A stretch of DNA of 47,701 nucleotides, from the NCBI GenBank assembly GCA_002721675.1, contig PBLC01000009.1, forward strand, positions 7,063 to 54,763, given 5' to 3'. The position numbers were made by a program, and so were the translations under genes. The DNA comes from Chloroflexota bacterium (GTDB lineage: Bacteria > Chloroflexota > Dehalococcoidia > Lucifugimonadales > Lucifugimonadaceae). Of this stretch, positions 23,150 to 32,264 are shown piece by piece. The notes beneath the pieces were generated by a model. The model saw only the letters and a program-made list of their open reading frames with translations, was not told where the DNA came from and did no database searches. The first letter of the stretch is position 1. Every line of letters begins with the position of its first letter.

Positions 23150-24432
23150 AAATTATTAAAGAAAATAAGATATTACTTCTCGTTATTTTGTTTTTAACAA
23201 CAACTTTATTCGGATGTATGAATGATATGGAGCATCAAGGTAATTGGTCATCTCCAGTAGTTGATGAAAATTACGTATATGCTCCTTCTGATAAAGGAAA
23301 AATTTATAAATTTTCTAAGAAAGATGGATCTTTAGTTAAGGGTTGGGAATTTCCTTCAGGAGATAATTCTTTGGGTTCTTTTTATGGAGAAATGATTATA
23401 AATGATGGAATTTTATATGGTTCAGCATATGGAAATGGAGAAGGAAAAAAATGTCAGAATAGAAAATGTGTTTCTAGTTTATTTGGCATAGATGTGGCTA
23501 ACGGTGATTCAATATGGATGGAAGATTATATAAGTATAAATGGTTCAGTTGTTGGAGGTGTTGTTTATCACAATAGCACTATTTATGTTGCTACCTCTGA
23601 AAATGATAAAGGTAATGATGCAGGAGGATATCTATACGCTATTGACGCTAAGTCTGATTCTAATAAAACTTTAGATGAACTTACTAGCAAGATATTATGG
23701 AGAATCCCTTTAATAGGTGAAGTTTATGGAACACCTCATTTAGACGAAGAGCAAGAAATATTAATTATTGGAGGATTGAATGGGGATATTTCATTAGTAG
23801 ATATTAGGATAGACGATTCTTATAATTCTAATTCACTTAGTAGACTTATTTTAACAAGAGATGGCGAGTATCCAATAATTTCATCTGTTATTAAAGTTTC
23901 TGAAGATTCATACTGCTACGGAGATATAAAGGGTAAATTAAAATGTTTTAAATTAGGTTTATTTAAAAACGATATTTCTGAAATTAATACATTTAATTAT
24001 TGGGGCGAATTGTCACTGGATGGTTGGATTTGGTCTGATATAGAGTCATATAATAATTCATATTATGCGATTACATTATCTGGATGGTTATACAGAATAG
24101 ATATAGATTCTGATTCAGAACTAATATCTATAATTTGGAATAAAGAGTTAAAATTTGATGGAAAACCGGTAGCTGGCCTGTCTCCATATACATTTAGAAA
24201 TCAGGTGCTATTAGCAGTTCCTTTTGACAAAGACAAGATAATTATCATTGAGGATGGCACAGGTTCTACTCTCGGGGAATATCCATTAAAGAATGGTGTT
24301 CAGTCACTTCCAATTGTAGATAATAATCTAATATTTACTATCGACAGAGAGAATAATTTTAGGAGTTATTCAGTTTCTGATAGATCACAGATAATATGTT
24401 TTGATTTAAATGATATGAAAGGCTGTGATTAA
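23146..24432 (+). CDS. Predicted lipoprotein with PQQ-like beta-propeller repeats, unknown function
   Basis: This 428-residue protein has a lipoprotein signal ending TTLFGC (C24), then repeated beta-propeller strands. NWSSPVVDENYVYAPSDKGK, later GSVVGGVVYHNSTIYVAT and VYGTPHLDEEQEILIIGG, have the PQQ/BamB look of an extracytoplasmic propeller. I cannot assign a role. It overlaps yidD by 4 bases and ends 3 bases before yidC, deep inside a cluster devoted to membrane-protein insertion. By context it may be a surface chaperone or assembly partner of YidC, but that is inference. Confidence 0.75.
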   Translation: MKIIKENKILLLVILFLTTTLFGCMNDMEHQGNWSSPVVDENYVYAPSDKGKIYKFSKKDGSLVKGWEFPSGDNSLGSFYGEMIINDGILYGSAYGNGEGKKCQNRKCVSSLFGIDVANGDSIWMEDYISINGSVVGGVVYHNSTIYVATSENDKGNDAGGYLYAIDAKSDSNKTLDELTSKILWRIPLIGEVYGTPHLDEEQEILIIGGLNGDISLVDIRIDDSYNSNSLSRLILTRDGEYPIISSVIKVSEDSYCYGDIKGKLKCFKLGLFKNDISEINTFNYWGELSLDGWIWSDIESYNNSYYAITLSGWLYRIDIDSDSELISIIWNKELKFDGKPVAGLSPYTFRNQVLLAVPFDKDKIIIIEDGTGSTLGEYPLKNGVQSLPIVDNNLIFTIDRENNFRSYSVSDRSQIICFDLNDMKGCD

Positions 24433-24435
24433 TTA

Positions 24436-25371
24436 ATGTTCTCGTTATTATGGAATGAAATAATTATGAAGCCAATGGTTAATATTTTGACTGTATTTTA
24501 TTCACTTTTCTCCGACAATTTTGGATTAAGCATTATTGTATTCACCATATTAATTAGAATACTTATGATCCCTCTTTCATTTAGGCAAGTAAAACAAATG
24601 ATTGGGATGCAATCAATTCAACCTAAATTAAAGCAAATTCAGGAAAAATATAAAGATCGAAAAGATCGAGATAGCAGGCAAAAAATGAGCCAAGAGACTA
24701 TGAATCTTTATAAGCAATCTGGTGTCAATCCTGTTGGGTGCCTAGGCCCTATGGTTATTCAACTGCCAATTTGGATTGGTCTTTATAGGGCTATATTTAA
24801 AGTTGTTCCTCCAACTCCAGAAGGTTTAGCTAATTTATCTGGATATCTCTATTCATGGAATCCCGTTATAAATAAGGTTCCTTTAGATAGTTTTTTTATT
24901 GGGATAGATTTGGTAAATCCTGTCCAGCAGGCAGGAGGATTATTTGCGATATTACTTCCGTTGATTGTAGCAGCCACAACTTTTGCACAACAAAAAGTTT
25001 CGATGTTTAAAAGTTCAGATGCAAGACAAGAACAAACAAATAAAATGATGCTATGGATGATGCCAATAATGTTTGGCTTTTTTACACTATCTTTTCCTGC
25101 CGGCTTGGCAACATACATAATTTTTTCAAACATAGCAGGATTTTTTATACAAATATATGTACTAAAAAAATTAAAAGTAGAACATTCACTTAAAGAAATG
25201 TTAAGTTTTAGATCTTCGAGATCTGATGATATTGATATAAAACAAAATGAAAATTTTGAAGTGCAAGTAAAGGAGGAAAATTATGAGCACTCAACAATTT
25301 CAAGGAAAAACCGTAGAAGAGGCAACAAAACTCGCTCTAGAAGAATTAAAGGTAAATCTAGAAGAGGTTAA
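24436..25371 (+). CDS. yidC: Membrane protein insertase YidC/Oxa1
   Basis: This 311-residue insertase is of the short type without the large periplasmic domain. It shows FGLSIIVFTILIRILMIPLS with the conserved Arg in the first core helix, then the cytoplasmic coiled coil (QPKLKQIQEKYKDRKDR), VNPVGCLGPMVIQLPIWIGLY and the closing helices. It inserts membrane proteins alone or with SecYEG. The C-terminal tail is strongly basic (KNRRRGNKTRSRRIKGKSRRG), as in ribosome-binding tails. Those last codons lie in an 89-base out-of-frame overlap with jag. Confidence 0.93.
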   Translation: MFSLLWNEIIMKPMVNILTVFYSLFSDNFGLSIIVFTILIRILMIPLSFRQVKQMIGMQSIQPKLKQIQEKYKDRKDRDSRQKMSQETMNLYKQSGVNPVGCLGPMVIQLPIWIGLYRAIFKVVPPTPEGLANLSGYLYSWNPVINKVPLDSFFIGIDLVNPVQQAGGLFAILLPLIVAATTFAQQKVSMFKSSDARQEQTNKMMLWMMPIMFGFFTLSFPAGLATYIIFSNIAGFFIQIYVLKKLKVEHSLKEMLSFRSSRSDDIDIKQNENFEVQVKEENYEHSTISRKNRRRGNKTRSRRIKGKSRRG

Positions 25372-25999
25372 AGTTGAAGTAATATCTCCAGGAAAATCTG
25401 GCATTTTAGGATTAGGGGGAGAGCCAGCCTTGATAGAGGTAACGATTGAAGATGATGAAGGCAAATCATCTAAGTCTCAGTCAATCCAAAAATTAAGTAA
25501 TAAAAAAACATCTCCTGTTAGAGAAATGGATGATGTAGATGAGGATACTGAAAAACTTGCAGTAGATTTAGTAAATTACATATTGTCTAGTTTAGAGGTT
25601 GACGTAAAAACTTTTTTCAGAGATCAAGATGATTTTGATAATAAGTCAGTTTATTTTGAGATAGAAGGAGACGATTCAGGTTTAATAATTGGAAGAAAAG
25701 GTGAGACTTTAAGATCTTTAGAATTTTTAATCTCATTTATTATAAAAAGACAATTAGATAAAAAGGTGAGAGTAATACTAGATGTAGAAGGTTACCAGGA
25801 AAGAAGAAGGCAAAATATAACTTCTCTTGCTGAATCTGCTGCTGAAAAAGTAATTAAATCTGGTAAGCCGGTAAAGATGGATCCTATGTCACCGTTTGAC
25901 AGGAGGATAGTTCATTTAGCCTTAGAAAAGGAGTCAAAAATAACTACTGAAAGTCAGGGTAGTGGCTCAAGGCGACAGGTTGTAATTAAATTAAAATAA
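25283..25999 (+). CDS. khpB: RNA-binding protein Jag/KhpB
   Basis: This 238-residue protein has three domains. Jag-N (about 1-50) starts STQQFQGKTVEEATKLALEELK. The KH domain is around GLIIGRKGETLRSLEFL, and the C-terminal R3H domain contains DRRIVHLALEK. It is an RNA-binding partner of KhpA in other bacteria, and its gene typically follows yidC. The start is firm: AGGAGG lies six bases before the ATG. This start is 89 bases inside yidC, in a different frame. Confidence 0.92.
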   Translation: MSTQQFQGKTVEEATKLALEELKVNLEEVKVEVISPGKSGILGLGGEPALIEVTIEDDEGKSSKSQSIQKLSNKKTSPVREMDDVDEDTEKLAVDLVNYILSSLEVDVKTFFRDQDDFDNKSVYFEIEGDDSGLIIGRKGETLRSLEFLISFIIKRQLDKKVRVILDVEGYQERRRQNITSLAESAAEKVIKSGKPVKMDPMSPFDRRIVHLALEKESKITTESQGSGSRRQVVIKLK

Positions 26000-26001
26000 A
26001 A

Positions 26002-26841
26002 TTGGAATCTATTGATATATTAACTATAGGGAATATAACTGAAGATAAAATATTTAAAGAGGGTAAATCTTTTTCTTCAGTAGGAGGGCCCTCATTTTAT
26101 GCATCAAGGGCTTGTATTAGATATGGAGTTAAGGTAGGAATAATATCAGCATCAAATGATGAATTTAATCTTAATGATCATTTGTCCGGAGCAATAATCT
26201 TTCCTCAAAATAGAAAAAGTCATACCATATTTGAAAATCATTACAATGATGATTTAAGAATACAAAAAGTAATTGAATCCCCCAAAAATTTGGATGTTAA
26301 GGATTTTAATTATCCAAGAAATTATCCTCCTCCTAAACTAGTATTTTACTGTCCAGTTTTAGATGAAATTCCAGATGAATTTCTAAACCTATTTCCAGGC
26401 AGTATTAGAGTGGGTAATCTTCAAGGATGGATGAGGAAATTAGACAGCAAAGGAAATGTATCAATTAAAAGAAAAATTCCAGATTTAGATTTTTCAATTT
26501 TTGATGTAGTAATTATGTCAGAGTGTGATATGGATTATGATAAAGCCTTAGAAATTTCAGAAACATGCAAATTAGTGTGTATAACTAAAGGTAAAGAAGG
26601 TTCAACTTTAATAGTAAATAGCAAAGTAAAAAACTATAAAACTATTAAGGTAAAAAATATTGATGAAACCGGAGCAGGTGATGTTTGGGCTATCACATTT
26701 TCAATATTTCATTTTATATTTGAAAAAAATATTGATGAGAGTGCCATGTTTGCTAATACTGCAGCTTCTATTTCCATCCAAGGTTTATCAGATTCTAAAA
26801 TCCCTACTTTAAATAAACTCTTGAATTCAAAAAAATGGTAA
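26002..26841 (+). CDS. PfkB-family carbohydrate/nucleoside kinase
   Basis: This 279-residue protein has the ribokinase fold. The N-terminal glycine motif is SVGGPSFYASRACIRYG and the C-terminal anion-hole/catalytic motif is IDETGAGDVWA (family DTGAGD, with the catalytic Asp kept). The substrate is not evident. The start is a TTG two bases after the jag stop, so translation is probably coupled to jag. Its last codons overlap the tlyA start by 7 bases. Confidence 0.82.
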   Translation: MESIDILTIGNITEDKIFKEGKSFSSVGGPSFYASRACIRYGVKVGIISASNDEFNLNDHLSGAIIFPQNRKSHTIFENHYNDDLRIQKVIESPKNLDVKDFNYPRNYPPPKLVFYCPVLDEIPDEFLNLFPGSIRVGNLQGWMRKLDSKGNVSIKRKIPDLDFSIFDVVIMSECDMDYDKALEISETCKLVCITKGKEGSTLIVNSKVKNYKTIKVKNIDETGAGDVWAITFSIFHFIFEKNIDESAMFANTAASISIQGLSDSKIPTLNKLLNSKKW

Positions 26842-27569
26842 GAAGAATAAGGCTGGACCAATTGATGGTTAAAAAAGGTTTAGTAAAATCAAATAAAGAA
26901 GCAGAGTTAATTATAAATTCAAAAAAAATAAAAGTTAAAAACTTTAAATCAGATAATCTTTTTCCTCACACAATGGTTGGGGTGAGTTCACAATTAATCC
27001 TTGATGATAATAGATTTGTATCAAGAGGTGGTGAGAAATTATTTAATTTTTTTGAAGAAATAGGAATAAATTTTAATTTTGATATGTGCCTTGATATTGG
27101 AGCATCAACGGGAGGCTTTACAGATGTGCTTCTAAAAAATGGCGCAAATAATGTCTACTGTATTGACTCTGGAATAAATCAGATTCACCCATCCTTGCAA
27201 AGCAACCCGAACGTTTTTTCTTATGAGAAGGTAAATGCTAAGCATGAAATAAAATTGCCTATCAAGAAAGTAGATCTAATCGTAATGGATGTTTCTTTTA
27301 TTTCTACTTTAAAAATAATGCCAAATCTAATTAAATTTATGAAGAATGAAAGTAAAATTATAGTACTTATAAAACCTCAATTTGAGGCAGCAAGAAGTCA
27401 GGTAGAGGAAGGAGGGATAATTTCTAATCCTTATATCCATGCCGAAGTACTTAATAATTTATTGATAGAGTACAAAAAATTGGGACTATCTTTTATAGAA
27501 ATTAAAAAATCAAGAGTCTTGGGGAGAAAAGGTAATCAAGAATTTTTTTGTGTATTAAAAATCTTATGA
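26835..27569 (+). CDS. tlyA: TlyA-family rRNA 2'-O-methyltransferase
   Basis: This 244-residue protein has an N-terminal S4 RNA-binding domain (IRLDQLMVKKGLVKSNKEAE) and an FtsJ-like methyltransferase domain. The latter shows FVSRGGEKL, the SAM loop DIGASTGGFTDVLL and the catalytic-region VMDVSFIS and IKPQFE. TlyA methylates 2'-OH groups in rRNA (16S and 23S in mycobacteria) and was first named a hemolysin, a function not implied here. It overlaps the kinase gene and precedes purF by 50 bases. Confidence 0.9.
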   Translation: MVRRIRLDQLMVKKGLVKSNKEAELIINSKKIKVKNFKSDNLFPHTMVGVSSQLILDDNRFVSRGGEKLFNFFEEIGINFNFDMCLDIGASTGGFTDVLLKNGANNVYCIDSGINQIHPSLQSNPNVFSYEKVNAKHEIKLPIKKVDLIVMDVSFISTLKIMPNLIKFMKNESKIIVLIKPQFEAARSQVEEGGIISNPYIHAEVLNNLLIEYKKLGLSFIEIKKSRVLGRKGNQEFFCVLKIL

Positions 27570-27619
27570 TTATTTTTGGGAATATTTATAATTAAGTTTT
27601 AGATTATAAAAACCCTAAT

Positions 27620-29023
27620 ATGCAAGAAAAAAAGTTATCCGAAAAATGTGGAGTTGTTGGAATTTATCATCCAGATGAACAAGTTGCATCTTCAACATTT
27701 TTTAGTCTATTTTCATTGCAACATAGAGGACAAGAATCTGCTGGAATAGCTACGACTGATGGACTCTCTATTTATGAACACAAAAACCTTGGATTAATCA
27801 ACCAAGTTTTTGACGAAGAAAAAATATCGAAATTAAAAGGCAATATTTCTATTGGTCATACTAGATATTCAACTACTGGGTCAAATAATCTTGCAAATTC
27901 TCAGCCCATAAAGGTTTCTGGTGTCGATGGAGATCTTCTTATTGGGCACAATGGAAATATAATTAATACTGAAGAGATTATAGAACTGTTAGATTCATGG
28001 GGCATATCAACTTTTAATACAACTTCTGATTCAGAGTTAATTGCTATGATTTATGTTAATGCACCGGGCGCTAATTGGGCAGAGAAATCTGAATTCTCAA
28101 TGAGTAAATTAAAAGGTGCTTATTCTATAGTAATGCTCAATAAAGATTCATTAATTTGCGCTAGAGATCCTCATGGATTTAGACCTCTGGTACTAGGAAA
28201 ATTTAGAGAGGGTTATATAGTAGCTTCAGAGACTTGTGCATTTGATCATATCGGGGCTTCTTTCATAAGAGAGATAGACCCAGGAGAAACTTTAGTAATT
28301 AACAAAAATGGGTTGACTTCATCTTTAATAAAGAATAATCCTCCTAAGTCACTTTGTTCATTCGAACAAATTTATCTTTCTAGGCCTGATAGCATTTTAG
28401 ATGGAGAATTAACATATTCACGAAGAATGGGCATGGGAGAAATTTTAGCTACGGAACATCCTGTAGACGCTGATTTAGTTATTGATGTCCCTGATTCGGC
28501 AACTGCAGCAGCAGTCGGATACGCCAATAAATCTGGAATTCCATATGTATCTGGTTTAGTTAAAAATAGATATGTTGGGAGAACTTTTATTTCTCCAGAT
28601 CAAAGATTAAGAAATCTAGGTGTGCGGATTAAATTTAATACGCTGGATTCTGTTATATCAGGAAAGAGAATAATTCTTATAGATGACAGTATTGTTAGAG
28701 GTACAACTACGCCTCAAGTTATCAAAATGATTAGAAAGGCAGGCGCAAGTGCTGTACATGTTAGGGTTGCTTCGCCTCCAATAATCTCGACTTGTCATTT
28801 TGGGGTAGATACTGGCAATTTAGATGAGCTTATAGCATCAAGACTATCAATTGGCGAAATAAAAAAAGTTATTGAGGCCGATTCTCTTGAGTTCTTAAGT
28901 ATAAAAGGGTTAGAGAAATCTATGGATTATAAGAATAATTATTGTCTTGGGTGTTTTACAAAAAAATATCCAGTACCAGTTCAACTTGAGATGAATAAGA
29001 TGAAATTAGAAGAGAGAGTTTAA
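27620..29023 (+). CDS. purF: Amidophosphoribosyltransferase
   Basis: This 467-residue enzyme makes 5-phosphoribosylamine, the first step of purine synthesis. C10 of EKCGVVGIYHP is the glutaminase nucleophile after a short propeptide. The N-terminal glutaminase domain (QHRGQESAG, HTRYST) is followed by the PRPP-binding IILIDDSIVRGTTT. Cysteines in SLCSFEQIY, STCHFGVD and YCLGCFTKKYP match the four 4Fe-4S ligands of the Bacillus-type enzyme, so an iron-sulfur cluster is expected. The stop abuts the purM ATG. Confidence 0.95.
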   Translation: MQEKKLSEKCGVVGIYHPDEQVASSTFFSLFSLQHRGQESAGIATTDGLSIYEHKNLGLINQVFDEEKISKLKGNISIGHTRYSTTGSNNLANSQPIKVSGVDGDLLIGHNGNIINTEEIIELLDSWGISTFNTTSDSELIAMIYVNAPGANWAEKSEFSMSKLKGAYSIVMLNKDSLICARDPHGFRPLVLGKFREGYIVASETCAFDHIGASFIREIDPGETLVINKNGLTSSLIKNNPPKSLCSFEQIYLSRPDSILDGELTYSRRMGMGEILATEHPVDADLVIDVPDSATAAAVGYANKSGIPYVSGLVKNRYVGRTFISPDQRLRNLGVRIKFNTLDSVISGKRIILIDDSIVRGTTTPQVIKMIRKAGASAVHVRVASPPIISTCHFGVDTGNLDELIASRLSIGEIKKVIEADSLEFLSIKGLEKSMDYKNNYCLGCFTKKYPVPVQLEMNKMKLEERV

Positions 29024-30034
29024 ATGACTAATAAAAGTTATAAATCTTCTGGAGTTGATCTTTCTTTTTCTAATAATTTAACAGAAAAGATACTGTCTAT
29101 TGTGGGAGATAATAATGAGTTTCAGGATCTTGGATTTTTTTCTTCTTCTTTAAAAATAGATAATAATATTACTGTTTCTGGAAGCGTTGATGGTGTCGGA
29201 ACAAAATCAAAGATCTTTAAATATTTTGGTAATTATTCAAATCTCGGGCATGACATAGTAAATCATTGTGTTAATGATATTTTACCTTCAGGCGCAAAGC
29301 CATTTATGTTTCTTGATTATTTAGCATTTAGTGAAATAGAAGAAGAAAAGATATTAGACGTTGTAAAAGGGATATCAAAAGCTTGCGAGAGTTTAAATTG
29401 CATTTTGGCTGGAGGAGAAACTGCCCAAATGCCTGATATTTACAAGAAAGGAGATTTAGAAGTAGTAGGCTTTATACTAGGAGTAGTAGACAAAGAAAAG
29501 ATTCCTAGGATTAATGATATTAAAGAAGGAGATATAGTAGTTGGAATTCCCTCCAATGGTTTACATACAAATGGGTATTCTCTTGTCAGAGAAATATTTG
29601 ATTTTGATAAAAACCACAGCGAAATGAATATTATAGTTCCTGGAACAAAAATTTCTTTAGGAGAAATGTTAACTAGGCCTCATAAAAATTATTATCATTC
29701 TTTATGGGGCTCATTAGATAAGTTTAAATCTATTGCGCATATAACTGGAGGAGGCATTGGTGAAAATGTCAGTAGGTCTATTCCAGATAACGTAAAAATT
29801 GAGATTGATAGTAGATCATGGGAGATGCCTAAATTATTTAACTTTATTAAAGATAGAGGCGGCATTTACTTAGAAGAGATGTTTAAAGTATTTAACATGG
29901 GAATAGGAATGGTTATTATTGTAGATCCAAGATTTCAAGACATCGCTCTTAGCACCGATAAAGATTCTAAAATTATTGGAAAAATACTCAATAGAAGTAA
30001 TAATGAAGAAAAAGTTAAAATTATAGGAATTTAA
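29024..30034 (+). CDS. purM: Phosphoribosylformylglycinamidine cyclo-ligase
   Basis: This 336-residue AIR synthetase forms the imidazole ring in purine synthesis. Visible signatures are SVDGVGTKSKIF, HDIVNHCVNDILPSGAKPFMFLDY, LAGGETAQMPDIY and AHITGGGIGENVSRSIP, including the ATP-binding loop typical of the PurM/ThiL fold. It is directly downstream of purF with no gap, and purH follows after one base. Length is normal. Confidence 0.95.
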   Translation: MTNKSYKSSGVDLSFSNNLTEKILSIVGDNNEFQDLGFFSSSLKIDNNITVSGSVDGVGTKSKIFKYFGNYSNLGHDIVNHCVNDILPSGAKPFMFLDYLAFSEIEEEKILDVVKGISKACESLNCILAGGETAQMPDIYKKGDLEVVGFILGVVDKEKIPRINDIKEGDIVVGIPSNGLHTNGYSLVREIFDFDKNHSEMNIIVPGTKISLGEMLTRPHKNYYHSLWGSLDKFKSIAHITGGGIGENVSRSIPDNVKIEIDSRSWEMPKLFNFIKDRGGIYLEEMFKVFNMGIGMVIIVDPRFQDIALSTDKDSKIIGKILNRSNNEEKVKIIGI

Positions 30035-30035
30035 A

Positions 30036-31550
30036 TTGAGGGCCCTAGTAAGTGTATATAATAAGCAAGGTATTGCAGACTTTCTAAAAAAAATTCAACA
30101 TGAAATTGGCTTAGAAGTAATTGCGACTGATGGAACTTATCTTCATTTAGAGAAAAATGGAGTTAAAGTAATAAATTTATCTTCAATTACTAATTTTCCT
30201 GAAATTCTTAATGGAAGAGTAAAATCTTTGCATCCTAGCATTTACGGAGGGATATTATTTAATAGAAAAATCAAAGATCATCAAGATGAAATTAATAATC
30301 TGAATATTAAAGAAATTGATGTAGTTATATGTAATTTGTACCCCTTTAAAGAAGTTATTTCTAAAAAAGATTTTATCCATAAAGAGGCTATAGAAAATAT
30401 TGATATTGGAGGAGTTTCAATGATTAGGGCTGCAGCAAAAAACTATGCCGATGTTTTAGTTATTACTGACCCAAGTGATTATGGCTTAATCATAAATAAA
30501 GTTATTGAATCAAGCATATCTGAAAAGGAAAGATCTGAATTTGCAAAAAAAGCTTTTGATTATACTGCAGATTATGATTTCCAAATTGCAAAATATTTTG
30601 AACCTGCAGAGAAAAGTAATGTTGAAGCATTATTAAACTACGAACTTCAATTTAAAGAAGATTTAAGGTATGGTGAGAATCCTCATCAAAAAGGGTCAAT
30701 CTATTCATTTAAAGATAGTAAATTTGGTATAGCGAATTCGAAACAATTAAATGGAAAAGATATGTCATATTCTAACTATCTAGATGCAGATTCAGCCTTT
30801 ATAACATCAAATAGTTTTGATAAGAATTGTGTTTCTATTATCAAGCATACTAATCCTTGTGGTTTGTCTGTAAATGATAATCAGTTGCAGGCATTTAATA
30901 ATGCACTAAAAGGTGACCCTGTTTCTTCATTTGGAGGTATCATAGGCTTTAATTCAGAGTTAACTTTAGAGGTTGCAGAATTGATTTGCGAGTCATTCTA
31001 TGAAGTTGTGGTAGCCCCTAGTTATAATGAGTTAGCTTTAAATAGATTGAAAGAAAAGAAGTCTATTAGAGTTATTCAGGCAGAATATCAATCAGAGCCC
31101 AAACCTATAGTTAGATCAATTTCAGGTGGGATTTTAATTCAGAGTAGTAACTTGATTGATAATTTTGAATTTAAGTATGTAACAAAGAAACAGCCATCAA
31201 GAACCCAGATCGAAGATATGATTTTTTCATGGAAATTGACATCATTTATTAAATCTAATGCTATTGTTTTAGTAAAAAATAATACACTTATTGGTATGGG
31301 GGCTGGACAACCTAACAGATTGATGAGTGTAAAAATTGCAGGGGAAATAGCTGGAGAAGAAAGTAAAGGATCTGTATTAGCATCAGATGCATTCTTTCCA
31401 TTTCCTGATGCCGTAGAGATGGCAGTTGATTTTGGAGTAAGTTGTATTGTTCAGCCTGGAGGCTCAATAAATGATGAAAGAGTGATTGATGTAGCAAACA
31501 ATAATAATATTTCTATGGTTTTTACTGAACAGAGGAGATTCCTGCATTAA
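30036..31550 (+). CDS. purH: Bifunctional AICAR transformylase/IMP cyclohydrolase
   Basis: This 504-residue enzyme performs the last two steps to IMP. The N-terminal cyclohydrolase domain begins RALVSVYNKQGI with LNGRVKSLHPSIYGGIL. The AICAR transformylase domain contains RYGENPHQKGS and the catalytic IKHTNPCGLS. The start is TTG at 30036, one base after the purM stop, and matches the conserved N-terminus of the family. purF, purM and purH are present here but purD, purN and the others are not, so the remaining steps must be encoded elsewhere. Confidence 0.95.
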   Translation: MRALVSVYNKQGIADFLKKIQHEIGLEVIATDGTYLHLEKNGVKVINLSSITNFPEILNGRVKSLHPSIYGGILFNRKIKDHQDEINNLNIKEIDVVICNLYPFKEVISKKDFIHKEAIENIDIGGVSMIRAAAKNYADVLVITDPSDYGLIINKVIESSISEKERSEFAKKAFDYTADYDFQIAKYFEPAEKSNVEALLNYELQFKEDLRYGENPHQKGSIYSFKDSKFGIANSKQLNGKDMSYSNYLDADSAFITSNSFDKNCVSIIKHTNPCGLSVNDNQLQAFNNALKGDPVSSFGGIIGFNSELTLEVAELICESFYEVVVAPSYNELALNRLKEKKSIRVIQAEYQSEPKPIVRSISGGILIQSSNLIDNFEFKYVTKKQPSRTQIEDMIFSWKLTSFIKSNAIVLVKNNTLIGMGAGQPNRLMSVKIAGEIAGEESKGSVLASDAFFPFPDAVEMAVDFGVSCIVQPGGSINDERVIDVANNNNISMVFTEQRRFLH

Positions 31551-31553
31551 ATT

Positions 31554-32264
31554 ATGAACAGATCTATAGATTTAGTTTTACCAGTTTACAACGAATCAAA
31601 ATCACTTTTAAGTAGTTTTGAAAAACTTTATAATTTTATGGAACTACATGTTTCTAGAGATTGGATAATTACAATTTCAGAAAATGGATCTTCAGATAAT
31701 ACACTAGATATTGCTAAAACCATACAAAGAAAATATAAAAAATCTAGAGTAATTTCAAATGAAAATCCCGGTAAAGGATTGGCTCTAAAAAATGCATGGC
31801 TAACTAGTAGTGCTGAAATATTTGCTTATATGGATCTTGATCTTTCTACTGACATAGAGATAATACCTAAATTCTTGGATGAAATTGATAATGGATGTGA
31901 TTTTGTAATAGGCTCTAGGCTTATTAAAGGCTCTAAAGTTATAGGTAGAAGTTTAAAGCGAGAAATAATATCTAGAAGTTATAGTAAAATTTTTAGATTT
32001 TTTTTATCAGTAAATTTTTATGATGCTCAATGCGGATTTAAATTTGCAAAAAAAGAGGCAGTATTAAAAATTTTAGATAATTGTAAAGATGAAGGCTGGT
32101 TTTTTGATACCGAAATACTTTATAAGGCAGAGAAAAATAATTTATCTATACGCGAACTCCCTGTAACATGGGTAGATGATCCTGATTCTAAAGTTAATAT
32201 AGTTTCTACGATTATTAAAGATTTAATTGGTTTAGCAAGATTAAGATCAGAAAAGAATGGCTGA
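31554..32264 (+). CDS. Family 2 glycosyltransferase (polyprenyl-phosphate sugar synthase-like)
   Basis: This 236-residue GT-A fold protein shows SIDLVLPVYNESKSLLSSFEKL at the N-terminus and the metal-binding motif YMDLDLSTDIEI, followed by DFVIGSRLIKGSKVIGRS and FYDAQCGFKFAKKEAV. This pattern is typical of dolichyl- or undecaprenyl-phosphate glucosyl/mannosyl synthases. It has no C-terminal membrane helices, so it is the soluble, short type. It follows purH by 3 bases and overlaps the next gene by 8. Confidence 0.85.
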   Translation: MNRSIDLVLPVYNESKSLLSSFEKLYNFMELHVSRDWIITISENGSSDNTLDIAKTIQRKYKKSRVISNENPGKGLALKNAWLTSSAEIFAYMDLDLSTDIEIIPKFLDEIDNGCDFVIGSRLIKGSKVIGRSLKREIISRSYSKIFRFFLSVNFYDAQCGFKFAKKEAVLKILDNCKDEGWFFDTEILYKAEKNNLSIRELPVTWVDDPDSKVNIVSTIIKDLIGLARLRSEKNG

